From the NCBI GenBank assembly GCA_950097015.1, contig CATNEN010000039.1, positions 1,488,001 to 1,552,000 on the forward strand: a DNA stretch of 64,000 bases, read 5' to 3'. The stretch is from Macrostomum hystrix (Eukaryota > Platyhelminthes > Macrostomidae). The notes beneath the pieces were generated by a model. It did no database searches. It was not told where the DNA came from and worked only from the letters and a program-made list of their open reading frames with translations. Below, in pieces: positions 16,938 through 30,400 of the stretch (position 1 is its first letter; every line of letters begins with the position of its first letter). The position numbers were made by a program, and so were the translations under genes.

Positions 16938-18458
16938 CTAGTAGACCCAGTTGACAGGGATCCACTGTGGCCGGGTCTGCGCCTGGTCAATGCACTGGCG
17001 CAGCTCCGCGATGGTCTCATCGATGTCATTGTTAACAATGCGCAGATCGAAGCAATGTCCGTACTGACGGTCCAGCAGCTCGCTCTCCTTGATCAGCCGC
17101 TCCAGGCTGCCGTCCTGGATCAGTGGGGATGCGACATCGTGAATTATCACTGGAAAAATCCCACTGCTCAAACTCTGTTCACACAGACCCAGGAAACTCC
17201 CACTGCTCAAACTGTGCTCACACAGACCCAGGAAACTCCCACTGCTCAAACTCTGCTCACATTGATCCCTTGGGAGTCGCCAACCGCGGCCATGTCTGGA
17301 GCCGCAATGAAGACAACGTAGGGCGCGAACTCCGCCGTGCGCAAAATGCGCAGCGCCTGCGGCTCCACGTCCAGAATGGCCACCCGTCCCTGCCGGTGAA
17401 TCTCGCGTATGGTCTCCAGCTTCGTGCCGTACATGGCATCATCGTGGGTGCCGTACTCCAGGTATTCGTTGTTAGTGATGTCACGCAGCATCTCCTCTCT
17501 GCCAACAAAATAGTAGCTGCGACCGCTGGTCTCGCCTTTGTTTGGTTGCCGGGTGGTATCTGGGGCATGAGCAGAGTGGTGCGGTTCGTGTCTCAGTGAA
17601 AAGCCGCAAGAGTTCATCCCACCGCCGCATGCAACAGCACTCACGCGGAATGGGGTAGGCGAAGCGGTCCGGGGATCCCTGGATCAGGGTGTTCTTGATG
17701 TGGCGCCGGCCGACGCCGTGGGCGCCCAGCAGCACGAGGGTTTTGCGCCGAAAATTAGACAGATGAACCACCTCCTCGTACGTCACCATTTCGAGAAGGT
17801 CAAAGGCGGCTCCAGCAGCTGCCGAGCTGGCGGCGCCAGCGGCACCGGAGGCGTTGGCCGCCACTGCAGCCTTCAGCCTCGGGCGGCCCTTGCCCGCGGC
17901 GGTGCGGCGAGCGAAGGCGAACAGGCCGCCCGAGCAGTTCGAGGCCAGCTGCTGGTCCAGCTTGGCGCGCTCGATGGCGCTGCAGGCGGCACGCCACTCC
18001 TGCAGCTCCGGCGAGGGGATCAGGCTGGCTGGCGTGTTGGGTGCTGCGTTCCACTCGCGGGCCTGCCGGCAGTGTAGGGGCCCTTTAAACTCATTGCCAC
18101 CTCCTCCCATTTTTTAATCTTTCATTCTTCTTTTATGAGTTAACGTGTGTTCGAATCTCCCTAGCCTTGATCATCTCTGAAAATTCCCGTTTTTTAATCA
18201 CTCCCCCAAAAATCCCCTTCTATGATTCCCTCTCCATGTCTGGTCCCATCTCAAAGTATCCCAAATCCTCTCCCTTCTCTCTGCGACCCTGAATTGACGT
18301 GCCGATTTTATTCACAATGTATTCACCTGCCACCAGTTGTGATCATCCTTGCTGATGACCTGCAGGATGTCGCCAACGCGAAATGCGATGCCGGCCTGCG
18401 GGCACGGGTTGAGCTCGTCCTCCTCCGGGTTGTAGTTGAATAACGCCTTCACGTAGAT
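16938..18458 (-). CDS. CASK: CASK exons 14-17: SH3, HOOK and guanylate kinase
   Basis: Exons 18327-18458, 17645-18062, 17261-17559 and 16938-17114. SH3: [19 protein letters not shown] to [14 protein letters not shown], then [14 protein letters not shown]. The HOOK region that in other CASK proteins carries a Lys-rich 4.1-binding motif is here an Ala/Gly/Ser-rich stretch. Guanylate kinase: TYEEVVHL, degenerate P-loop [57 protein letters not shown], and C-terminal [10 protein letters not shown]. As in all MAGUKs it should bind phosphopeptides rather than act as an enzyme. Confidence 0.95.
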
Positions 18459-21400
18459 CTTGACGGGTGCAGATTAGGCGGATCAGGGTCGTTATGGAAT
18501 GAGTGGCTTGAGTAGAATGCAGAGCTTTGATAGCGCAATAAGAGTTTACGTACAGTGTGGAGTGAGGTGGGTGTGGAGTGAGGTGGGTGTGGAGTGAGGT
18601 GGATATGGTGTGAGGTGGATGCTGAGTGAGGTGGATGCTGAGTGAGGTGGGTGTGGAGTGAGGTGGATGTGGAGTGAGGTGGATGTGGAGTGAGGTGGAT
18701 TTGGAGTGAGGTGGATGTGGAGTGAGGTGGATGTGGAGTGAGGTGGATGTGGAGTGACGTGGATGTGGAGTGAGGTGGGTGCTGAGTGAGTTGGGTGTGG
18801 AGTGAGGTGGGTGCTGAGTGAGGTGGGTGTGCAGTGAGGTGGATGTGGAGTGAGGTGTTTGAAGTTATGACAGCTCTTAAGATATGAGGGAGAACGATAC
18901 CACACTCCAGCTGGTTTAGGTGACTCCTGGGTTGGGTTCAAAAATATTAAACTTTTTGGAGTGGGTTGGTTTCGTACTTCTTTTTGATCGGAGAAAATTC
19001 TAACAATAATTTAAGATTCAACTGACACCAATAATATAACATATTTTTGCTGAAACTGAAACAATGCAGAAAATGTGCCAAATAGCTACAATTAGACCAG
19101 CGCGAGCAATTATGGTCTAAATTAGTTATTTGCTTTGACGGACAGGTAAAACTATTTACAGCGGAGTAATCGATGGACTAGTAACTAAAAAGGCAACAAA
19201 AGCAATACAGTGACTCAAGCATTGAACTGATAATAGGCCAAATGCACAATGCAGTGATTCTTTTGTTTAGCAAGGTTGATAGCTTTGTAGAAATTGTGCT
19301 TGAATAAATTATAACGATCACAAGCCATACGTAGGCTGTGGACGGACAAGTAGTCTAACACGCATATGATGGTGTCCGTGAAACACAAACAAACAACAGC
19401 CCGCCTCACTGGCACTGCACAGGAACCTGCAGGCTGCCTACCTCGCACTGCATTGGCTGGTAGCGGTAGCTGGGCACGATTTTCAGGGTCACACTGCCGC
19501 GAGACTCCTTCTGAAAGACGGGTGATTCGCTGACCTTGTGAGTGAGGGGCCTGAGGAGACCGGGAGATGCCGCTGCAGAACAAATCAAGGTCAAGCCTTG
19601 CACACCAAACTGGCAATCAAAGTGGGGTCTGTGATTGTTTCCAAGCCAACTGCTCAAACTGACAAATATGCATTTGAGCTCTATGGATGCACAATCAGAG
19701 TGCTGTGGTGTTTAGCAATTATGCAATGATAGTAGTAAGCAATATGATAGTTTATCATTTAGGCCATTGGCGCCGATAAATAATTTTCTACAGGTGCCTT
19801 TCCTATAAAATAGTGCGTTTATTTCCCTCCGGTGGGATCTTTCAGGGCCTTTCATTGGCCCTCAGCTCGACCTTTGATTAGGTCTGACATCTTCCATCGG
19901 TCTTCTGTTCCATTGGGTCATTGATTGGGCCTTCACTTGAGTCTTACGTTGGCTCTTTCCTTGGGTCTTTCCTTGGGTCCTTCCTTGGGTCCTTCCTTGG
20001 GTCCTTTGGGTCTTTCCTTGGGTCCTTCCTTGGGTCCTTCTTTGGGTCTTTCCTTGGGTCCTTCCTTGGGTCCTTCCTTGGGTCCTTCCTTGGGTCCTTC
20101 TTTGGGTCTTTCCTTGGGTCTTTCCTTGGGTCTTTCCTTGGGTCCTTCCTTGGGTCCTTCCTTGGGTCCTTCTTTGGGTCTTTCCTTGGGTCCTTCCTTG
20201 GGTCCTTCCTTGGGTCTTTCCTTGGGTCCTTCCTTGGGTCCTTCCTTGGGTCCTTCCTTGGGTCCTTCCTTGGGTCCTTCCTTGGGTCCTTCCTTGGGTC
20301 CTTCCTTGGGTCTTTCCTTGGGTCCTTCCTTGGGTCTTTCCTTGGGTCTTTCCTTGGGTCCTTCCTTGGGTCTTTCCTTGGGTCTTTCCTTGGGTCCTTC
20401 CTTGGGTCCTTCCTTGGGTCTTTCCTTGGGTCTTTCCTTGGGTCCTTCCTTGGGTCTTTCCTTGGGTCTTTCCTTGGGTCCTTCCTTGGGTCCTTCCTTG
20501 GGTCCTTCCTTGGGTCCTTCCTTGGGTCTTTCCTTGGGTCCTTCCTTGGGTCTTTCGTTGGGTCTTTCCTTGGGTCTTTCTTTGGGTCTTTTCTTGGGTC
20601 TTCCCATGGCTATTTTCTTTAGGTCTTCCCTCTGCTCTGGCGTGTGGTTCTGAAGCTTCCATGGACCATTGTCACGCACTCATTGTTGAGTAGGGAAGCA
20701 TAAATTATAGCATAAATAATTCAACCCTAGATGTAACAGCTATATATGAATGCAGGGCTTACTGTGTGAAGAGTATCATTGGTGGGGAGGTGGCTTAGCA
20801 CCAGAACTGGTCGCACTAAAAGTATCAGAATTGGCAGCTGTGAAACCCGCATGCATCTAACACACTTGCGAGCAATTCTCAGCATGGAGGCAAGTCATTT
20901 AATAATTTAGCCTTGGCTGGAGACAACGCGTGTTTTCTGGCGGCAAGCAGTTGGAACAGGCCTCGCTACATGCTGGCTGGTTCTAGGTGAGCACTTGAGC
21001 TCGCATAAGGCAATAAACTCAATGGGAATACTTGCTGATGGGATCAGAGCAGGACACTGAGATTATCAGAGCTGGACACTGAGATTATCAGAGCTGGACA
21101 CTAAGATTATCAGAGCTGAGATTATCAGAGCTGGACACTGAGATTATCAGAGCTGGACACTGAGATTATCAGAGCTGAGATTATCAGAGCTGGACACTGA
21201 GATTATCAGAGCTGGACACTGAGATTATCAGAGCTGGACACTGAGATTATCAGAGCTGAGATTATCAGAGCTGGACACTGAGATTATCAGAGCTGGACAC
21301 TAAGATTATCAGAGCTGAGATTATCAGAGCTGGACACTAAGATTATCAGAGCTGGACACTGAGATTATCAGAGCTGAGATTATCAGAGCTGAGATTATCA

Positions 21401-24400
21401 GAGCTGGACACTGAGATTATCAGAGCTGAGATTATCAGAGCTGAGATTATCAGAGCTGGACACTGAGATTATCAGAGCTGGACACTGAGATTATCAGAGC
21501 TGGACACTGAGATTATCAGAGCTGAGATTATCAGAGCTGGACACTGAGATTATCAGAGCTGAGATTATCAGAGCTGGACACTGAGATTATCAGAGCTGAG
21601 ATTATCAGAGCTGGACACTGAGATTATCAGAGCTGGACACTGAGATTATCAGAAGTGGACACTGGGATTATCAGAGCTGGACACTGAGATTATCAGAGCT
21701 GGACACTGAGATTATCAGAGCTGGACACTGGGATTATCAGAGCTGGACACTGGGATTATCAGAGCTGGACACTGAGATTATCAGAAATGGACACCGAGAT
21801 GATCAGAAATGGACACTGAGATTATCAGAAATGGACACTGAGATTATCAGAAATGGACACTGAGATTATCAGAAATGGACAGGTCCGCATTCCCAGCAGA
21901 ACAGGCAGTTACCTCCTTGAACAGCGAGGCCCGGTGAGCGCACAGCATGTGTGACAGGTTGGGCACAATCTTAATGGTAACCATGCCCTGCAGTTGTTTC
22001 TGGGAGACATTGTCGGAGGTCAATTATTAGGCAAAATTTTGTTAAAGTAGTAATGGAAAGTAAAACAAGCGGATGAAAATGATAGGTCACAATCATCCCA
22101 AAAATTGGAAATGTTAAAATGTAAGAAAAATAAGTTGCCATGTTACCAGGTAACAATTAACTCACCAGCATTCTCTGCAGCACCTCCACTGAGTGGCCAA
22201 TCACGGGTTCGCCGTTGATTTCTCGAATCTCGTCTCCGATGTGCAAAGTGCCTGAATTTGAATTGGGGCTCCAACTCAGCAAGCTGGCCTCCTACACATG
22301 AGCTGCAATCAACTCAGCAAGCTGGCCTCCTACACATGAGCTGCAATCAACTCAGCAAGCTGGCCTCCTAGACATGAGCTGCAATCAACTCAGCAAGCTG
22401 GCCTCCTAGACATGAGCTGCAATCAACTCAGTAAGCTGGTCTCCTAGACATGAGCTGCAATCAACTCAGCAAGCTGGTCTCCTAGACATGAGTTGCAATC
22501 AAAGCCCAGCTCACTCACCTTGCCTGTGGATCATGCCCCCATGCATGATTCTGGCCACAATAATTCGGCCATCCTCGGACATCTTCAGGGTGATGCCCTG
22601 CGGAGTATTCGAGGATTTCGCTGAGTAGCTGGGGATCTGGCTGAGTAGCTGAGGATCTGGCTGAGTAGTTAAGAATCTGGCTGAGAAGTTAAGGATCTGG
22701 CTGAGTAGTTGAGGATCTGGCTGAGTAGCTGAGGATTTGGCTGAGTAGTTGAGGATCTGGCTGAGAAGTTAAGGATCTGGCTGAGAAGTTAAGGATCTGG
22801 CTGAGAAGTTAAGGATCTGGCTGAGAAGTTAAGGATCTGGCTGAGAAGTTAAGGATCTGGCTGAGAAGTTGAGGATCTGGCTGAGAAGTTAAGGATCTGG
22901 CTGAGAAGTTAAGGATCTGGCTGAGAAGTTAAGGATCTGGCTGAGAAGTTGAGGATCTGGCTGAGTAGTTGAGGATCTGGCTGAGTAGTTGAGGATCTGG
23001 CTGAGTAGTTGAGGATCTGGCTGAGTAGTTAAGGATCTGGCTGAGTAGTTGAGGATCTGGCTGAGTAGTTGAGGATCTGGCTGAGTAGTTAAGGATCTGG
23101 CTGAGTAGTTAAGGATCTGGCTGAGTAGTTGAGGATCTGGCTGAGTAGTTGAGGATCTGGCTGAGTAGTTGAGGATATGGCTGAGTAGTTGAGGATCTGG
23201 CTGAGAAGTTAAGGATCTGGCTGAGAAGTTAAGGATCTGGCTGAGAAGTTAAGGATCTGGCTGAGAAGTTGAGGATCTGGCTGAGTAGTTGAGGATCTGG
23301 CTGAGTAGTTGAGGATCTGGCTGAGTAGTTGAGGATCTGGCTGAGTAGTTAAGGATCTGGCTGAGAAGTTAAGGATCTGGCTGAGAAGTTAAGGATCTGG
23401 CTGAGAAGTTAAGGATCTGGCTGAGTAGTTGAGGATCTGGCTGAGAAGTTAAGGATCTGGCTGAGAAGTTGAGGATCTGGCTGAGAAGTTAAGGATCTGG
23501 CTGAGAAGTTGAGGATCTGGCTGAGAAGTTAAGGATCTGGCTGAGAAGTTAAGGATCTGGCTGAGTAGTTAAGGATCTGGCTGAGAAGTTAAGGATCTGG
23601 CTGAGTAGTTAAGGATCTGGCTGAGAAGTTAAGGATCTGGCTGAGAAGTTGAGGATCTGGCTGAGAAGTTAAGGATCTGGCTGAGAAGTTAAGGATCTGG
23701 CTGAGAAGTTGAGGATATGGCTGAGAAGTTAAGGATCTGGCTGAGTAGTTAAGGATCTAAGGCATCTGAGTATTTTAGAGGCCATATTCCGATTCTGTCT
23801 CCTAGCTCACCATGGGCTCGTTGGTGTTCTTCTGGAACTGCACCAGGCGCACTCGAGTCACCGTGTCAATGTCCGTGTCGACACTTTCGTCTGTGTCGCC
23901 GTTCAGGTAGGAGGACATCGGCGGCGGTGTCACTCGCACAGCTTCGTTGCCGTAGACATCGTGAGCGAGGACATCGTGCGCTTGTAGTAGGGCCTGTACA
24001 GTCATCGGGGCAATAGGGTGGGCTTGGAAGCTTACAGGGCTCCAGAGTTCTAGAATGTTCTAGAAGTACATGAAAAGTACATGAAAGTATTGGAAAGAGA
24101 TATTGACGCATTTCCTCACCCTGAAGTGGGCCTGGTTCATCAGCAGCCGCAGCTCCTGGCAGTCTTCGGCTGCGTCGCCATTTCGACACTCGGCCAGAGC
24201 ATCGAGCACGTCACGCGCCCGCGTGACAGCGTCGTCCGGCACCCGACCGCGGATGGCTGAGCCGCTCAAACTGCGGCTGTTGATGTGGTCGTACAGCTGT
24301 GGTCGGGGGGAAGCGTGTGGTTGATGCACAATTAGACGATGAATAAATTATTTTCTGGACTGCGGACACCGAAATCAGCAGAAGGCAGCTGAAAGGCGGA

Positions 24401-27400
24401 AGGCCGAATCCCAGTGCCCTAATCGAACTCAGGTGCGGAAGGTGGAAATCGGTCTCACCTCCAAGCTGGGCATCTCCAGAGCGCTGGAGACCCACAGAAG
24501 GGTCAGGCACTCGTACACACCCTTGCGCAATGCCACCAGCCTGGCCTGCAGTGGGTCGCATCTCTGGTCCATGTGCGGGCTGGCAGGTGTGCTCAACTCT
24601 TCTCAGATGGGGCCGGCCAGCAAGGTCAGGGAGAAAATGTGAGCGCCGAGAAAGCAAGTCGCAGCCCACGTCCCATTTTATGTGGAGTTGGGAGTTGAGC
24701 TGGCGGCACGCGAACTCACTGAGATTGGGCTCCCCCTCCCCGAGAAAAATTTTCTGGTCTGTTTTTAGCAAGAGCTCTTCGGGATGACTCTCGCATCCAG
24801 TTCCTCCGCCTGTCTCAGCGGGCTCCCCAATCCATTCAGTTATTGCCCAAGGAAAGCCGGAATCAGTGGATGCGCCGGGAGCAGGTCTTCGGTCCCGGTC
24901 ACGCCCGGCCCGGACTCAAAGACTTTGAGAAGCGAGGTCTCAGAGAGGACGCGCCTCCTCCGGCCTCCTTTGAGCCGGCCGCTAATGATGCGACACAAAT
25001 TGCTGCGACCCCTGGCTCGCCTCCTTCTCCCAGCTCAGTCCAGTTTTGTACAAAGCAGAATCGATTTCAGGAAAGGAGGCGGCCCCTCAACTGAAATCTC
25101 AGCCGCTGCCACCCCGGCCCGGCCTCTTCCAAAGCCTCTTGTGAAGAAGAAATCAAGAAAAAGGGGGCCGAAGGTAGGCCTGGAATGCCCGGCGCACGCA
25201 GAGATTGAATTAGGCTGCAAGAAGAAGGGCCTGCTTTCGCAGGAGCAGCGGTGAAGCGCAGCCGCTGGAGGGGCATCGATCCGGCGCAAATTGATGGCGG
25301 AGGGGGACGTGTTCAGGCTAATGCGGCGCTGATCACTAGGGCGGAGGGTGGCTGTGGCCAGGCGTGAGCCAGTGCCAGCAGTGCCACTCCGCTGCGTGCG
25401 AGCGAGTCGAAACCCCGGCTGCCAACGTCACTTCAGATTTGGTCCGCCCCATTCGGGTTCGCCTCGTCGGGACCTCTCGGCGAGAGAAAACACCGACTAG
25501 AAAATCCTCACTGGCCCCTCCACGGCAGAAGAAGATGGTTGCAGCTGCTGTGGAGAACTGGCCTCGCTTCATTTTTCATAATCTTTCTCCTATTTCCCGT
25601 CGCGTGGGCATTGATGCATCGGTTTGTATGCAAATTGCATTGAGCTGCTTGTAACAAAAACGTGGCCCCTCAGCAGTCGGTGTGGACAGTGACTTTGATC
25701 ATATCTGACAATGTTTTCCAGCCGCATCCGGCCAGCCGCCCCTGCCACCAGTGCCGCTGCGATGCGGCCGCGGACAGCTTTGAGCCAGCAAAATAATTGC
25801 CGCCCTGAGCGAAACTGCTCACACAGTGCCTGATGCGCCCAAGCAAAAGTGCTTGAACTGCTTTTTCAGGCTGCTGCAGGACGGCTGAGAGACGCGTGGC
25901 ACCGTGAACTTTGGATTGCTTGCTAGATACCCTGAAACTTCAGATACCCTGAAACTTGAGTTACCCTGAAACTTCAGATACCCTGAAACTTGAGTTACCC
26001 TGAAACTTCAGATACCCTGAAACTTGAGTTACCCTGAAACTTGAGTTACCCTGAAACTTCAGATATCCTGAGAGTTCAGATTCCCCCGACCCACCAAGCA
26101 AAGTCTCTCCCAAATCCGACCAACGCCGGCGACATCGATCGGGCCGTCGCTTAAATCACGAACGACTGAGGACAAATGGCAGGACTGCTGCTGTTGAATC
26201 TGCTCCTGCTGCTGCTGCTGCTGCTGCTGATGCTGCTGTAGTCGCTTCAGCGGCGGTGTTGGCGGAATGTCGGAGATAGAGCCAGAGCGGTCGCCAGCCT
26301 CCGAGTCGGACAGTTCATGAAGCTTCAGCCGTGAGGCGTTGATGACCCCGTAGAGAAGCATGACCGTGTCCCGGACGGAGTCCATCGTCATCAGCGCCGC
26401 GTCATCGTCCAAGGCGCTAAGATCGTCGTCATCGCCATCATCGGCCTCGCCGTCGCCGTCATCTTCATCAACTTTGATTACGTTGTGCTGGCTCTGATTT
26501 GCAGCGAGATCAACGGCGACTGGGGGCGAAAGCAGTGGCTGCGGCTGCAAATCAACAGCGCCACCGGATGGCTCGGATATCGGGAACTCGGACAGGGCAG
26601 TCTCGGCCAATCGCTGGCCAGATGCGGCCGAGCCCGCGTCCTCATTCTCGCCATTGTTCTCATCGTTTTCACCATCGTCGTCACCGTAGTCTTCAGCGTC
26701 GTGCCCGTTGCCGTTACTGAGGAAGCCGAACCGGCGCACGGGAGTTGAGGCCGAGGAGGCGAGCTCGCGGCGGTTCGAGTTCAGACAGCCGGAGCTGTGG
26801 TAGTAGGTGCACGTGCAATTCTCCTGCTGCGGACAGGGCTCAAAATGCTGGCGGTGGTGTGGCTGCTGCCGCTGCTGCTGCTGACTTCGATGCGGTTGAG
26901 CGTAGGGAAGCTGGGGATTTCGACGATTGAGAAGTATGCCTTGCTGAATCGGCTGCTGCTGCTGCTGCTGCGACCGACGTCGGGCTCCGAATGAGGCTGG
27001 CGTAGCTTCCACCCCAGAGAAGTCGCCAGGATCGTCGGGAACGCACCAAGAGGCCGGAAGAGTCATCGGCTGCGAGGCGGCTAAGGTAAATCGAAGGGGA
27101 TCGCCAGGGTCGTCACCACCGCCGCCGCAGGTACACGGAAGAAGCTGCTGCTGCTGCAGCATCTGCTGGTGCTGACGCCGAGAGCTGCTATTGACCAGCA
27201 CGGATCCAGCTGAGCCGCGCCACTGGGGTGGCTGCAACTGCCCCGGGAATGCTAGGAGCTGCGACAACGGCGGCGGTAGCGGTGGTAACGGAGGCAGCGG
27301 CGGAGGAGTCGGCGTAGCCAGCCGTTCATCGGCGCCGTTGTCAGCGAACTCAGGCGGCGGCGGCGGAAGCGCCTGCACGGCGGCGGCAGCGGCCAGGGAG

Positions 27401-30400
27401 TAGCGCAGGGCCTCCACCACGCTGTCCCAGTCCCACAGCTGCCGCTGCATGCAGGCCAGGCGGTGAGGCTTGAAGGCGGTTGCGGAGCTCCGGCTCAAAC
27501 TGAGCTACTTCCTCTCCCTCTCTCTCACTCTGGCGAGCGAGTAGCCAGTTATTTATCTCCGATAGGCGGGCAATTTATTCGTTTCAGATATTTCTGCTAC
27601 AGTGTGTGCGCGCAGGCTTTTCAGCCAGGGCAGAGGAAACTTCTATTCCCAAGCAGCGCAGATCGAGTCAGGCAGATAAGGGGAGACGGGAGAGAAAGTC
27701 TGGGCAGGAAGGCGCTGCAAGGGATTCGGCCAACGGCTTCCGAGTGAGATAACGCGGAGGCCCTGCAGGGATAGGCTGCTGCTGTGCGGTGGATAACCGC
27801 TTCTCACACTCTCTCACCAGCGCCCTCTCCTCCCACATCCCTCCCGACTCTCCTCTTGTCTAATTTGGCGGCCACTTGAACTCCCCGACGAAGCCAGAAG
27901 AGGAGAGGGGACAGGAGCGGGAGAGGAGGCTGGGATCGGAGAGTCTTGCATTGGAAAACAAGCGCATTTTGTGCCTCTCTATTCGACAACAAATGGCTCC
28001 CGCCTGTTCAGCCGTCCTTCACCTTCATCAGGCAGTCCAGCACTGCTTGAGTGCTTGAGTGCTGCGTGAGTTCCAGTCACTCTGACTGAAATGAAGGTGG
28101 ACAAGTCCTGGGCACAGCAGCTAATGGGCTGCGCTGCGTTTTTAGGGCAGCAAGGGCGAAGATCCCTTAAAGCATGGGAAGACTTGTAAGCCGCGAATAA
28201 TAATGATAAGGCGAGATAACACCTAGACTGAGGCAGGGAGTCTGCGTACTGAGGTGTACTGTGCTGGACTACTGGAATATAGGAACGGTGTGGGGTAGAG
28301 AGGCTCAAACTGCTGCAACTGTCAGTTGTGGGGTAGGGTGACTGGGGTGTCACAAGTGGGGCAGGGTGACTGGGGTGTCACAAGTGGGGCAGGGTGACTG
28401 GGGTGTCACAAGTGGGGCAGGGTGACTGGGGTGTCACAAGTGGGGCAGGGTGACTGGGGTGTCACAAGTGGGGCAGGGTGACTGGGGTGTCACAAGTGGG
28501 GCAGGGTGACAGGGGTGTCACAAGTGGGGGCAGGGTAGCTGGGCTGTCACAAGTGGGGTAGGGTGGCTAGGCTGTCACAAGTGGGGCAGGGTAGCTGGGC
28601 TGTCACAAGTGGGGGCAGGGTAGCTGGGCTGTCACAAGTGGGGTAGGGTGGCTAGGCTGTCACAAGTGGGGCAGGGTAGCTGGGCTGTCACAAGTGGGGG
28701 CAGGGTAGCTGGGCTGTCACAAGTGGGGTAGGGTGGCTAGGCTGTCACAAGTGGGGCAGGGTAGCTGGGCTGTCACAAGTGGGGGTAGGGTGGCTGGGCT
28801 GTCACAAGTGGGGCAGGGAAGCTGGGCTGTCACAAGTGGGGTAGGGTGGCTAGGCTGTCACAAGTGGGGCAGGGTAGCTGGGCTGTCACAAGTGGGGTAG
28901 GGTGGCTAGGCTGTCACAAGTGGGGGTAGGGTGGCTGGGCTGTCACAAGTGGGGCAGGGTAGCTGGGCTGTCACAAGTGGGGGTAGGGTGGCTGGGCTGT
29001 CACAAGTGGGGCAGGGTAGCTGGGCTGTCACAAGTGGGGGTAGGGTGGCTGGGCTGTCACAAGTGGGGGTAGGGTGGCTGGGCTGTCACAAGTGGGGCAG
29101 GGTAGCTGGGCTGTCACAAGTGGGGCAGGGACGCGCTGGAGTGATGGATGGCTGAGTGCAGCAGGGCTGCCAGTTAATGCAAAGTTGATTGCCCAGTCAC
29201 TTACATGCCTATTAGAGTGGGAGCGGTCGGGGCTCGAGTCCGCATCCCTCTTGGCGTTGGGATCTCTCTGAGAGGGTGGCAAGCCCGGGAGCCTTCTTCA
29301 ATCATCCGCCAATTTGGCTGCAGTCGCTCTAAGGCCAGCAGCGGGAGTTAGTGGGGCTGAAGCCTTTAGCTGGCTAGGCAGGAAAGTGCGAGATGCTTTG
29401 CCCTGTCTGTGCCAGCAGTGAGCCGAGTCTCAATAATGCAACAATGATGGATGACGAAAACTGCGCCCCAGGGAGGCAGGAAAACCCCGGCCCGGCCTGG
29501 GAAAACACAGCACTGCGCCGCAGCCACCGCCCGGCCGCAGCGCTGGCTGAAGCCGATGTTTAAACCGTTGCTACGTGGTTGCCATGCTAGTCAGAACTTG
29601 GCGAATTCCGCATTGATAAGAAAATCGGCGCAATCGCCGATAGGTACGGAAAGTGGGATGGCAGAGAGTGATAAAAAAGTGAAAAGAGAAGAGAAGCAGA
29701 TGGGGCTGGTGACGGGGCAGGGCTGCCGCACGCCCCGGGAAGTGCGCGATGTTTTACGCATCACACAGAGGTGCCCACGGCCCATCGTAAGCCTTGGCAT
29801 CAGCTGGGGCTGCAAGGGCCGCTACCCGCAGCTCAGAGGCGACCCGCAGCTTCACAACCGCCGCGTGCAGATGGCGTTAAAATTCTTGCAGCGAGATAAA
29901 GCTGGAGGCACTGTTCCAAGGTGCGCTCGCGGATCGAGTGGGCAGAGAAATTGCTTGTGGCAGGCAGCGGGCGATGATAAGTGCATGCCGAGAATAGACT
30001 AGGAAGTCCGGGACTCTGGAGCTGGGGGTGGATGAGAGGGGAGCAGGGGAGGAGTTGGATAGGGGAGGTGAGGGGAAATGGAGGAGAGAGGAGAGTCTAG
30101 AATAGGTGAGTTGGACAGTGGAGAGTGGTGAACAGGTGAGTAGGAAAGTGGAGAGTGGAGAACAGGTGAGTAGGAAAGTGGAGAGTGGTGAACAGGTGAG
30201 TAGGAAAGTGGAGAGTGGAGAACAGGTGAGTAGGAAAGTGGAGAGTGGAGAACAGGTGAGTAGGAAAGTGGAGACTGGAGAACAGGTGAGTAGGAAAGTG
30301 GAGAGTGGTGAACAGGTGAGTAGGAAAGTGGAGAGTGGAGAACAGGTGAGTAGGAAAGTGGAGAGTGGTGAACAGGTGAGTAGGAAAGTGGAGACTGGAG

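Noticed and set aside
19862-20679. Open frames of 230-266 codons on both strands
   Set aside because: 12-bp repeat translated in different registers; lies in a CASK intron.
24211-25289. Frames of 84-186 codons on both strands
   Set aside because: GC-rich unique intron; 24211-24771 is a shadow of the second L27 exon continued into intron.
29451-30002. 183-codon plus-strand frame
   Set aside because: Antisense to CASK in a GC-rich intron, with no recognisable motif; likely chance.
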